The notes beneath the pieces were generated by a model that was not told the DNA's origin, searched no databases, and was given only the letters and a program-made list of their open reading frames with translations. This document shows, piece by piece, positions 8,510-17,300 of a DNA stretch of 64,000 bases (positions are counted from its first letter, which is position 1; each line of letters begins with the position of its first letter). This DNA is from JAQBQB01 sp963757185 (GTDB lineage Bacteria > Gemmatimonadota > Gemmatimonadetes > Gemmatimonadales > Gemmatimonadaceae). The stretch is taken from positions 186,001 through 250,000 of the forward strand of contig CAVWQI010000009.1 of the NCBI GenBank assembly GCA_963757185.1, in the 5' to 3' direction. The translations under genes were made by a program, and so were the position numbers.

Positions 8510-11154
8510 CACTTGCCTCCCAACCCGTTGATCTCGAGCACGCCCCGCTCGAGGAAGTTGGGATCGTTGTCGAGGCGGGCGATCTCCCACGCCGCGATCG
8601 GAATCACCCCCGTCTGCAACTCGCGGTTCGGCAACACGCCATAGCGCTGGAATCGCGTGACGATCAGCGAGTCGACTCCGGCCACTTTCTCGACCGCCGC
8701 GTAGAGGCGGCTGAGGTGGACGTCCTCGTTGAAAGTGAAGCGTGCGGGGTCGAAGAATCCCATCGAGCCATCCGGATTCACATGGTTGCTCAGCGCGCTC
8801 TTGACGCCTTGTACCACGTGCGCACGGAAGTGACTGCGACAAACGCAAACATCGATCGCGATGTCGAGCGGCACGTATTCGGCGGTTCGAATCTCGACGT
8901 CGTACCCCGCGAGCTTGTATCGCGAGAGGAAGGCGCGAACCGCGTCCGCGAGCCCGGGATTCAGCTGTGTGCGTCCGCCGCCCAGCGTGATGAGGTCTGC
9001 CGGATCGGTCGGATCGACCCCGACGTAGACCGTGTACCAACTCCCAGTCCACCGGAACGAGGCGACGCTGGCGGAGACACCCGGCATTCCCTTGAGGGCG
9101 TCCACGTAATCCTGCTCCGTGACGGCGCGAAACTGCTTCGCCCGAAACGCCGCTGGCGCATATTGGCGGACGTCTTCGATCGTTTCCGGCTCGGTTCCGT
9201 CGTGGCTCGGGAGCGGGTTGCGAATCGCCTCGATCGCCGGCCACGCCGGCGCGATGAGGGGCGGAGGCGGTGCGATATGGAAGATCGACTCCGCGCCGAC
9301 GTTGCCCGCCCGTCCATTGCCCACGCGGTACAGCGCTCGGATCGCGGTCGCGCGATCGATCTCCCGTCCATACTCACCGTCGCCGAATCGCAGCACGGCG
9401 ACGCCGTCGTCGCCGATGTCGACGACGAAATTCGTGTCGAACGGCCGGCTGTCGAGCAGCGTCGGCGCCGCCGTCCACGACTGGTTGGAGACCACCGGAA
9501 AATCGACCAGCAGACGCACCGCGGGCATCATGGCGTCCCCGCCTCCACCTGGCGCGCCGGCGAGGGACGTTCGCGACGCCGTCACGAAGGGCGCGGTCGT
9601 CGCGAGATAGTCGTCCTCGGTCCCGGCCTGCAGCGTCATCGGCCCGTGCGCGAGGCGCAGCAGGAACGGCTGCAGCCTGGTATCGACGGGATCGAGGAGT
9701 GGGACCTGCTCGTCGATCGTGAGGCCGTGATCGACGGCGACCATGTTTCCGCGCGCGATCGTTACGTCGAGCAACGGCGGGAGCCCGGGTGGGCGGCTCG
9801 ACAGGCACATCGGAAACGCGTCGCCGTCGGCCTCGCTCCACTCGATGCGCAGCAGCGGAAGCGGATTGTCGCCCGGTTGCAGCACGCGAAGCTTTCCATT
9901 CAGCAGCGTGTCCGCGTAGACGGGATCGGTGCTCGGCTCCGCGCTCGTGATCTTCGCCACGCGCCGGTGCGTCGGGTCGGCGTCGGCGGGCGCGCCCGTG
10001 AGCGGTCCCATCACCTCTTCGAAGAGCACGAAATCGCCGACGGCGAGCGGCGGCCGCGACGCCGTCTGTGCCGGGCCCGCCGGCGGCGAGAGCGTGAAGA
10101 GATACGCCGCCGTGGTGAGGGCCGGGAGACAACACTCCTGATCGCCCCATGTGTGAACGTGAATCTCGTTGTTCTCGACGTGAGTCGTCAGATCGAATGT
10201 CGTCTCGAAGGCGCGCGTTCGCGCGAGCGCCGGGTCGGTCTCGAACGCGCTCGCGGTCGGCGCGACGAGCTGCAATCCGGGCGGACTGCTCTGGCCGGCG
10301 AGCGGCGACACGATGCGCGTGAGGACCACGGTCCCGTATGGAATCACGCCCGCCGACCGCGCTCGCACGTGAACGAACGTCCACGCGTTGCGCCCGTCAT
10401 GCATCGCGTAATCGACGAGCCGCGCGTGACGCTTCGCCGACACGCGCTGCCGCGCCGTCTCCAGAAACATCTCGTTCGCGACGGCGTCCTGGAAATAGCT
10501 GAGTTGATCGCCCTCGTACGCCAGCAATTCGACGAGGGCGATGCCCATGTCGGCCGGCGTCCGTTCGAGCCAACCGGGGTTCAGCTGCGGGATGAGATCG
10601 ATCAGCAGCCGGCGGAAGCTCGCGTAGTCCTTGGCGAGATAGTCGATCCGCGGCTCGACGATTTGCTCGGGCGGACACACTGCGGCGTCGCGGCAGTCGA
10701 CGTCGACGGGGCAGCCTGCCTTGAAGTTGATCGACACGACCGTCGTCGCCGGATCGAGATTGGCGACAGCCGGGATCCATTGTCCGGGAGCGGGCGCGCG
10801 CGTCCATCCAATGCGCAGCGTGTAGATGGAGTAGTCGCCTTCCGCGCTCAGGGAGATCTCGAGCGTGTCGGCGACTTTCTGAACGCCGACGACCATGATT
10901 CCGACGACACGCGCGCCGCCCTCGACCGACACCAGCGCCGGCTGGATCGTCAGGCCGTACGCGCCGTCCGGCGCCGAGTTCGGCGGATCCGGAAGCGGCT
11001 TGATGAAATGCACGACGACGACGTATTGGGGCCCCGGCCGGCGGTCGTACTCGATGAAGTCGATGCCGTTGAGCGTCGGATGCGCGAGGATGTCGGCCCG
11101 CCGATGCGGGTCGACGCAGACGATCGTGGCCGAGGGCTCGAGGGTCGTGCTCAC
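8509..11154 (-). CDS. eCIS baseplate J-like wedge protein (Afp11/Pvc11-like)
   Basis: 881 residues when started at the GTG at 11154, 13 bases after the stop of the gp25 gene. An in-frame TTG at 11238 would overlap gp25 by 71 bases and add a sequence unlike the family. The N-terminus contains LNGIDFIEYDRRPGPQ and YVVVVHFIKPLP. A DYLAKDYASFRRLLIDLIPQ motif and GDQLSYFQDAVANE follow, typical of the putative baseplate assembly protein family. A baseplate_J-like segment (FRAVTEQDYVDALKGMPGV) lies near residue 680. By homology it forms the inner wedge with the next gene product and gp25. Its TGA overlaps the ATG of the next gene, implying translational coupling and similar expression of both wedge proteins. 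Family assignment is confident; the start is an informed choice. Confidence 0.9.
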   Translation of the reverse strand: MSTTLEPSATIVCVDPHRRADILAHPTLNGIDFIEYDRRPGPQYVVVVHFIKPLPDPPNSAPDGAYGLTIQPALVSVEGGARVVGIMVVGVQKVADTLEISLSAEGDYSIYTLRIGWTRAPAPGQWIPAVANLDPATTVVSINFKAGCPVDVDCRDAAVCPPEQIVEPRIDYLAKDYASFRRLLIDLIPQLNPGWLERTPADMGIALVELLAYEGDQLSYFQDAVANEMFLETARQRVSAKRHARLVDYAMHDGRNAWTFVHVRARSAGVIPYGTVVLTRIVSPLAGQSSPPGLQLVAPTASAFETDPALARTRAFETTFDLTTHVENNEIHVHTWGDQECCLPALTTAAYLFTLSPPAGPAQTASRPPLAVGDFVLFEEVMGPLTGAPADADPTHRRVAKITSAEPSTDPVYADTLLNGKLRVLQPGDNPLPLLRIEWSEADGDAFPMCLSSRPPGLPPLLDVTIARGNMVAVDHGLTIDEQVPLLDPVDTRLQPFLLRLAHGPMTLQAGTEDDYLATTAPFVTASRTSLAGAPGGGGDAMMPAVRLLVDFPVVSNQSWTAAPTLLDSRPFDTNFVVDIGDDGVAVLRFGDGEYGREIDRATAIRALYRVGNGRAGNVGAESIFHIAPPPPLIAPAWPAIEAIRNPLPSHDGTEPETIEDVRQYAPAAFRAKQFRAVTEQDYVDALKGMPGVSASVASFRWTGSWYTVYVGVDPTDPADLITLGGGRTQLNPGLADAVRAFLSRYKLAGYDVEIRTAEYVPLDIAIDVCVCRSHFRAHVVQGVKSALSNHVNPDGSMGFFDPARFTFNEDVHLSRLYAAVEKVAGVDSLIVTRFQRYGVLPNRELQTGVIPIAAWEIARLDNDPNFLERGVLEINGLGGK

Positions 11155-11167
11155 GCGGGCGTCTCGG

Positions 11168-11545
11168 TCAGGTGGCGCGAGGGTCGCTGAACCGCCCGAC
11201 GACGCGGTCGCCGGTGCTGCGCTTCGTGTACGAGACAATCACGACGAGGCGCTCGTCTTCGGCCGTGACGCTCACGTCAGCGACGTCGATGATCCCGTCG
11301 AGCCAGCGTTGCAGCGCGCCGCGCACGAGAAACTGCGTCGTCGTCGCCAGGATGTCGGAGTTGGGCATGAACACCAACTGCCGCAGCCCACATCCGAGGT
11401 CGGGGCGATTGACCCGCTCTCCCGGCGCGGTGAAGAGCACTTGCATTATCAAATCGCGGATGTGGTCGTCCTCGCCCGTTTCGGCGGTTCGTCCGCGGCC
11501 GTCGACGTGGAACGGGTAGTCGAGATAGTCGATCGTCGTCGCCAT
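11168..11545 (-). CDS. gp25-like baseplate wedge protein (Afp9/Pvc9-like)
   Basis: A 125-residue protein of the gp25/GPW family. These small proteins lie at the junction of sheath and baseplate and nucleate sheath assembly in contractile tails. Visible signatures are HIRDLIMQVLFTAPGERVNR followed by PDLGCGLRQLVF. The second corresponds to the conserved region containing the EPR-like core motif (here GERVNRPDLGCG). The length matches T4 gp25 (132) and Afp9. The ATG at 11545 follows the spike gene stop by 12 bases. The C-terminal strand, with ERLVVIVSYTKRSTGD, is typical. It sits directly upstream of the first baseplate-J gene, the canonical order in Afp/PVC clusters. Some databases call this family lysozyme-like, but it is structural here. 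Confidence 0.93.
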   Translation of the reverse strand: MATTIDYLDYPFHVDGRGRTAETGEDDHIRDLIMQVLFTAPGERVNRPDLGCGLRQLVFMPNSDILATTTQFLVRGALQRWLDGIIDVADVSVTAEDERLVVIVSYTKRSTGDRVVGRFSDPRAT

Positions 11546-11557
11546 GGCGCGCTCCGT

Positions 11558-12277
11558 TCACCCTGTTTTGACCGCGGTCGACAGCAGCGACGGCGTCGGC
11601 GGGGAGAGCATCGGTACGGGCGGCATCGGCGTGACCGGCCCGCCGAATGCCGCGACCTCCCCCGGGTGCATGTGCGAGTTGAACATCGACACGACCTGAT
11701 TCAGGTACGACAACAGCGAGTCGCCGAACACGAGCGCGTGCGACGCGTTTTCCACTAGCTCGATCTGCGGCGCGTCGACGACGACTTTGGTCGTCGCTTT
11801 GACGGACACCGTTCCCGATTGAACCTCGATGTGCAGCAGGTTCTTGCCGTCGGAGTCGCTCACGGCGATGGATTTCGAGTCGTCGTGTAGCGCCACCATC
11901 AGGCCTTTCTCGCTGCGCAGCACCTTGAGATCCGGCGTTGCCGCGCTGCCGGCTTCGTCGGTCGGCGTCTTGCCGCGCGTCCACCAGCAACCGGACCAGA
12001 TCGGACACCAAACCATTCCCGCCTCGAATTCGATCCAGACGCCTGCCCCCACGGCGGGCACGGTGAACGAGCCGCTCTTGTCGCCGCTGTACGGCGCGCA
12101 CGGCAACGCCCATCCCGTTTCCACGTCGTGCAACACGTCGGGCACGGTCGCCTTGATGCGACCGAGACCGTCGGGATCCTTGTTGTCCGTGACGTGGCCC
12201 CGGTACTTCCCGTAATGGCGTTCGGCCCCGACCGCGAACTCGTTCACCCCGCGGCCGACTCCCAGAGCGTTCATCAT
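11558..12277 (-). CDS. eCIS spike protein, gp5/VgrG-like OB-fold (C-terminal half of an Afp8 equivalent)
   Basis: A 239-residue baseplate/spike protein. GKYRGHVTDNKDPDGLGRIK followed by VGAGVWIEFEAGMVWCPIWS form the OB-fold of phage baseplate assembly protein V, gp5 and VgrG. The C-terminal half has alternating hydrophobic residues (LLHIEVQSGTVSVKATTKVV) compatible with a beta-prism needle. The last residues (GGPVTPMPPVPMLSPPTPSL) form a Pro-rich tail. The start overlaps the stop of the gp27-like gene (ATGATGA at 12274-12277). In Afp/PVC the hub and spike domains are fused in Afp8/Pvc8; here they are two coupled genes. No PAAR tip gene is visible in the window, so the tip may be built by this tail or encoded elsewhere. 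Role: puncturing tip trimer below the tube. Confidence 0.88.
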   Translation of the reverse strand: MMNALGVGRGVNEFAVGAERHYGKYRGHVTDNKDPDGLGRIKATVPDVLHDVETGWALPCAPYSGDKSGSFTVPAVGAGVWIEFEAGMVWCPIWSGCWWTRGKTPTDEAGSAATPDLKVLRSEKGLMVALHDDSKSIAVSDSDGKNLLHIEVQSGTVSVKATTKVVVDAPQIELVENASHALVFGDSLLSYLNQVVSMFNSHMHPGEVAAFGGPVTPMPPVPMLSPPTPSLLSTAVKTG

Positions 12278-13401
12278 GACAGGGCTCCGTCGTCGGTGAA
12301 TTTTTCGCGGCCGGTGAGACCGACCGCGTTGCGGCGGAGCGTGAATCGCTGCGTGTATCCGTCGCTCGTCAACGTGTGGAGGACCTTCTCGACGTAGTAC
12401 GTGCCGCTGAAGGTCTTCCCCGCTCCGCGCACGGAGATCGGCTTCTTGGCGCGCAGTACGCCGCCGTAGGCCGACGTGTTCAGCTCGCCCTCGGCGACGA
12501 TCGCCCAGGCCGATTTGTCCACGACGGCTTGGGCTAGCGTTTGCAGCTCGCCGGTCTCGGACATCCCTGTGCCGCTCAGCAACACGGTGCGCGGACGATC
12601 CGCGTTCGCCGCGGGCTTGCTGCCCAGCGATTTCTGATCGGACTCCGACGCTTGCGCCGGCTGGTTGTCGTCCGACGCCACGTCCACGCCCGTCACCTTC
12701 GCCGTGGTCGGACCGAGCATGTCGAAATGGACGGCAAACGAATCCACGTTGGTCGCCGACCCCATGTTCACCGACAACACGCCTTGCGGGTCTTCGTCGT
12801 GCTTCGGCGCATGGAAGTGCCCTTCGATCTCGCCCGTCGACTCATTCAATTCCACGAAACATTCGAACCCATTCCGTTCGGCGAGCTTCTGCAGAAACGC
12901 GATGTCGCTTCCGCGCTGGATGAGCGTCTGGTTGCTCTCTTCGCGCTTCCACTTCGTTTCGTCGACGACCGGCGTGAAGTCGTACGCGTTGTCGCCGAAG
13001 ATCGCGTTCGCGACGTCGCTGTCGGACATGTTCGGCCAGGCCTTGACCTTTTCCTCGAGATGCATGAGGACCGTGGGATCCATGGCGACGACCGACAACA
13101 CCGAGTCGCCGGGCGTGTTCGACATCTCGGCGCGCGTCTCGATGACGTAGCCGGCGATCAGCGGGATCGCGCTGCCGCTGCCGATGGTGACGCTGATCCT
13201 GACTTTCGCGAGGCGGGGGAAGACGTCCTCATCGAGCACGTTCCACTGCGTGCCCGCCGTGTTGACCGCCAGCGCGACGCGAAGCCGGATCATGTCCGCC
13301 AGCACGGCGTTGTCTTCGACGTCGATGCTTTGCACCGCCGCCAGCAGCGCGGGCGGGGCGGCCTTGCCGCCGATCTCGATGGAATACGAGAGGTCCGGCA
13401 T
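12274..13401 (-). CDS. eCIS baseplate hub, gp27/late-control-D-like (N-terminal half of an Afp8 equivalent)
   Basis: A 375-residue hub protein. The N-terminal stretch MPDLSYSIEIGGKAAPPALL with SIDVEDNAVLADMIRLRV, and the later ESNQTLIQRGSDIAFLQKLA followed by ERNGFECFVE, are characteristic of phage late control D / gp27-like domains. These form the trimeric adaptor between the hexameric tube and the spike. The C-terminus (YYVEKVLHTLTSDGYTQRFT followed by LRRNAVG) is the usual closing barrel motif. Its ATG overlaps the stop of the LysM gene (TGATG), and its own stop overlaps the spike start. This places LysM, hub and spike in one coupled translational block. Family assignment is confident. Confidence 0.9.
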   Translation of the reverse strand: MPDLSYSIEIGGKAAPPALLAAVQSIDVEDNAVLADMIRLRVALAVNTAGTQWNVLDEDVFPRLAKVRISVTIGSGSAIPLIAGYVIETRAEMSNTPGDSVLSVVAMDPTVLMHLEEKVKAWPNMSDSDVANAIFGDNAYDFTPVVDETKWKREESNQTLIQRGSDIAFLQKLAERNGFECFVELNESTGEIEGHFHAPKHDEDPQGVLSVNMGSATNVDSFAVHFDMLGPTTAKVTGVDVASDDNQPAQASESDQKSLGSKPAANADRPRTVLLSGTGMSETGELQTLAQAVVDKSAWAIVAEGELNTSAYGGVLRAKKPISVRGAGKTFSGTYYVEKVLHTLTSDGYTQRFTLRRNAVGLTGREKFTDDGALS

Positions 13402-13682
13402 CAGCCGTCGCTCGGTGGAATGAGAATGACCGTGTTCGGCGTCGCGGCGAGGTCGGGCGGCCAGAGCGCGTCGTTGGCGTCGCAGATCCGCCAGAAGCGT
13501 TCCGGGTCGTCGTAGTACTTCGCCGCGATCTGATCGAGTCGTTCCTCGCCGTCGACGAGGTATCCCGCGTCGGCGTCGGTCTCGGGGATGAAGCGCGTGA
13601 GTTTGTACCGGACGACGCGGCCATCGGCGAGCGTGATTTCGCCCGTCGGCACGTTTTCGTAGCGGCTTCCCTTGAAGAACAT
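13401..13682 (-). CDS. small LysM-domain protein of the eCIS inner tube/hub
   Basis: A 93-residue protein. The C-terminal ~50 residues are a LysM-like fold: LVDGEERLDQIAAKYYDDPE, then RFWRICDANDA, ending in NTVILIPPSDG. The preceding part (YKLTRFIPETDADAGY) is a short beta segment seen in eCIS LysM proteins. In Afp7/Pvc7 a LysM domain is fused behind the CIS-tube domain; here it is a separate gene 13 bases after the CIS-tube gene. By family it links the tube-initiator ring to the hub. It is unlikely to be a free peptidoglycan-binding protein, because it has no signal peptide and sits between tube and hub genes. Confidence 0.88.
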   Translation of the reverse strand: MFFKGSRYENVPTGEITLADGRVVRYKLTRFIPETDADAGYLVDGEERLDQIAAKYYDDPERFWRICDANDALWPPDLAATPNTVILIPPSDG

Positions 13683-13695
13683 GAGCTGATCGCCG

Positions 13696-14394
13696 TCAGG
13701 AGGCCTTGCGGCCGGGCAGGAGATCGCGCACCGGCTTGTCGTCGGCCGGCGGCTTGTTGTCGGTCACGAGTTTCTCTTTCTGCTTTTGATACGCGATGAA
13801 CGCGTCGCGCCCGAGACTGTTGTCGCCGAGCTCCATGTAAGTCAGGACCTTGAGCGCGACGTCGACCTTGGCGCGGATCGGATTGAGGTTCTTGTCGAAG
13901 GCTTCTTCGCTGACGCCAAAGCTGGTGATGTGGACCGGAACGACGCGCGATGCGCCCCACACGAACAACACGAGCGGCAACTGCGCCGACGCGATCTGGA
14001 CCTTGCCCTGCTTGGCCATGTCCTCGATGCGTTGCGCGTTGAGGGACGGCGGGTACATGAGCATCTCGAGCGTGGCAAGCGCCGGATGGAGCCCGTTCTC
14101 GGCGACGGCGTCGTTGTCGTCGGGATTCTCGAGCTGGTCGGCGGCGTCGAGCTCCATCGTCAGGCTGATCGTTTCGATCGGCGGGCCCTGGACGCGAAAG
14201 ACGTCTTGCTTCGCTTTGCCGGCGCTGCCGCGGTCCGTCTCGACGGTGCGGTCGGCGAGTGTGCGCTTGAGAGAGTCGGGGTTGTATTGGAAAAGGATGA
14301 GAGAGCTCGGCGACGAGCCGGGCTTGTCTTCGCTGTAGATGGCGAAGGCGCCCTTGAGGAGTCGCGGAGAGCCGGGGAACGCGGTGGAGGGCAT
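13696..14394 (-). CDS. CIS tube-initiator protein (N-terminal part of an Afp7/Pvc7 equivalent)
   Basis: A 232-residue protein. The segment GSSPSSLILFQYNPDSLKRT followed by LADRTV, and ETISLTMELDAADQLENP, are the signature of the contractile injection system tube protein N-terminal family. The region LNAQRIEDMAKQGK with PLVLFVWGASRVVPVHITSF continues the fold. The start at 14394 overlaps the TAA of the DUF4157 gene by one base (TAATG); the longer open frame upstream is a shadow of that gene. A C-terminal charged tail (YQKQKEKLVTDNKPPADDKP) may be flexible. Role by homology: adaptor ring joining inner tube to hub. Position after the DUF4157 gene and before LysM, hub and spike supports this. Confidence 0.9.
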   Translation of the reverse strand: MPSTAFPGSPRLLKGAFAIYSEDKPGSSPSSLILFQYNPDSLKRTLADRTVETDRGSAGKAKQDVFRVQGPPIETISLTMELDAADQLENPDDNDAVAENGLHPALATLEMLMYPPSLNAQRIEDMAKQGKVQIASAQLPLVLFVWGASRVVPVHITSFGVSEEAFDKNLNPIRAKVDVALKVLTYMELGDNSLGRDAFIAYQKQKEKLVTDNKPPADDKPVRDLLPGRKAS

Positions 14395-17300
14395 TATTCC
14401 TCCGGTGGACCGAGTAGGGCTGCTCTCCTGTCGTCGGCTTTTCGCTGACGGTGGAGTACCGCGTGCGAGCCCGGGTCGACGTAGCGGATCTCGATTTCGG
14501 CGAGGGGCTCGCCTTTCTCGGTGGCTTCGTCGAGTTGCTGCATCGCCCACTCCCTGAGAATTCGTCCGAGACGAACAGGGTCCTTGACCTTTTGCAGCTC
14601 CTTGATGGCCGCGGCGTTCTTGGTGGGCTTCTTGCTCCCGAGGCGCTTTCTCATGCGGGCGAGCCGTCGGCTCAACCAGTCCTTGACATAGATCTCTGGG
14701 TGCTTGCTGACCTCTTGCTCGTGGTGTACCTGACGCAGGCCTCCAGTCGGGTTGGCGGCGCGGGCGACTTGATATGCCTCGCGGGCTCGACGATAGATCA
14801 CCGATGCGTCGCGCGACGCTCCGGCGGCATCGATGAGTTCGTCCACCATCCTGATAGCCTCGTCCTTCGCCGATTGAGGACGCGTGCCCCGGTTAATGTA
14901 GTCGTGCATTGTGCGCCGAGCCTCTTCGCGGCTGTCTGTCGCAAGTGTCACTAGGAGGAATCGGACCGGGACCTCTTTCGCAGTCTGAACGAGCGCCGCC
15001 CCAAACTCGGGAGCGTTCACCAGGCTCTCTTGCCAGAGCACGTCGCTGTCGTCTGTAGCGCTCGGATGCACGCCTTGGAACGCGAACGGCGACAGTTCGT
15101 CCGGGTTCATCGAGGCGTGTATGCGCCAGTCGTCGCCGACAGCCCGTGGTTCGAGAACTTTGAACCCGTACTTGTTCTTCACATTTGAAAGCACGGTGTC
15201 CAAGTGGTGCCGATCGTATGGCGCGTGCTTTGATTCCTCGGCGAACGTCGCGAGTGCGGCAAGGCCCTCGTGCCAGCGCTGCTGTGCCTCCGGCTTCAGC
15301 ACGTGCTCCTTACCCGCCGGCTCGCCCGACTTTCGCGGCGCCGGCTGCTTGCTCGTCGCCGCCTTCCCTGGTTTCTCAGCCTTGGCTCCCGCTTTCTTCG
15401 GCGCAGGCTTCGGCGGCGCGGCCGGTAGCTTCGGCGCCGCGCTCTTCACCGGCGGCGGTTCCTCGGGCTTCGGCTCGACCCCCTTCCACGTCCCCTTCTT
15501 CTTGTCCGCCGGCGTCGACTTCTGCGGCACGTGGTCGTCCATCAGATCCGACATGAACTTGCTGGAGTCGAAGTCGACCTTGCCGAGCTTGAGATCTGGG
15601 AGTTGCTTCGACCCGAGCACGTAGTCGATGTCCGCGCCGATGCCGAATTCGCTCGGCACGGGATACTCCAACGACCCGAGCGGCCAGGTCCACGTGTGGT
15701 CCGAGATCGGCGACCACCACGGCGTCGACAGTTCCACGAAGAGATCGCCGGAAAGTGAGAGCACCGGCCGCGCCGCCATCTCGAGATGTCCCTGCAGGTG
15801 TGCTTCGCCCTTGCGACCCTTCTCTGGATCGTCGGTCTCGACGTACAAGATCTTCGGCGTCGCCTCGACGTAGCCTTCGATGCCGGCACCGGCATGAACC
15901 GCGGCGCCGACTTTGATGTCGTGCTTCACGATCGTCACTTTCACGCCGCCCTTCGCCGTGAGCGTGAGGCCCGCGTATCCGGAGATGTTGAGCGACCCTT
16001 CGATGCTGAAGTTCTGGGGCTTCTCCGGATCGGTCGAGTACTGGCCTTCGATCACGATGTTGTAAATCTTCGCCGGCCCAAGCTTGGCATCCGCGTCGAG
16101 GCCGATCCCGGCGAAAAAGCCGGCATTGCCGACGAGCGGTACGCCGTAAATCGTCTGGATCTCGACGTAGAAAATCGGCTCGTGGAAATTGCGCTGCTCG
16201 AAGAGCACGATTTCGCCCGGCGGCGCGAACTTGCCCGTCACGGTGATGTGCCCTTCGCTGTCGACCACCACCGTCACCTTTCCGGTGAGCCACTCGGTGA
16301 GGTGCGCGTCGATCTCGCCCCAGCCGGCAAGCGCGCGAGGACCCGGCTTGGCCTTCTTGCCGGCCTTGGGCGCGCCCTTCACCTCTTCCTTTGAATCCCG
16401 AATCTCGTCCGGCGTCCGAATCGGATTCGCCACGCCACGCGCGACGCGCTCATCCGTCATCGTGAGCGTGACCTGGCCCGACATCTTCTCGGTGCGAACG
16501 CCGATCATCCCCTCGAGACTCACGCCGCCATTCGCGAACTCCCCTTTCAGGTTGCCGGTGAAGTTGGCGATCGCGACGGGGACATCCACCTTGCCCGACA
16601 ACTTGCCGTCGGCCGCGCGCGCGATGTCGATCGTCGTCTCGGTGACCTTCGGCACTTTGATCACCGCGGACGCCGAGAAAGTGAACGCCTCGTTCGCCAG
16701 CCCGAACTTGCCTTTTCCCGAGAAAAAGCCGCCAAGCTTGAACGCGAACTCCGGCACCTCGAGGGTCAGCGTCCCGTCGGCGAGCTCGTTCTTCGGCTTG
16801 GGAATCTTCAACTCGTCGAGACCATGCCAACCCATCGCTTCGGCGTTCTTCTGAATCCACTGCGTGAGCGCCATGACGTCGCGAAGCGCTTGGCCCTTCT
16901 TCGGCTGAATCGAGACGTAGCCACGCACCTGGTTCTTCTTCCCGATCGAGAGGACGAGCACCGGCTGGAAGCCCGCCTCCTTGATCGATTCGAGCGCCGG
17001 ATGGATCAGCTCGATCGCCTGATCGTTCGCCGTGTAGGCGCCTCTTTGCTCGCTTACCTTGATGATGCCGCTGGCCAGCTTGCCGAAACGGACCTTCACA
17101 GGCGCGGCATGCTTTCCGGCGAGCCACGCGGCGATCGCCGGCGATGGCGCGAACTCGCCGCCCTTGTCGAGCGCGACTTCCTCAGCGGGCATCTCCGCTG
17201 CCGCGTCGTGCGGTTTTTCCGTGACAGGGCCGTGCGATGCGGGCGGCGCGACGGTCGCGCGTGCGACCGAGCGCGGTGCGCGAGATATGCGCGCGGGAGT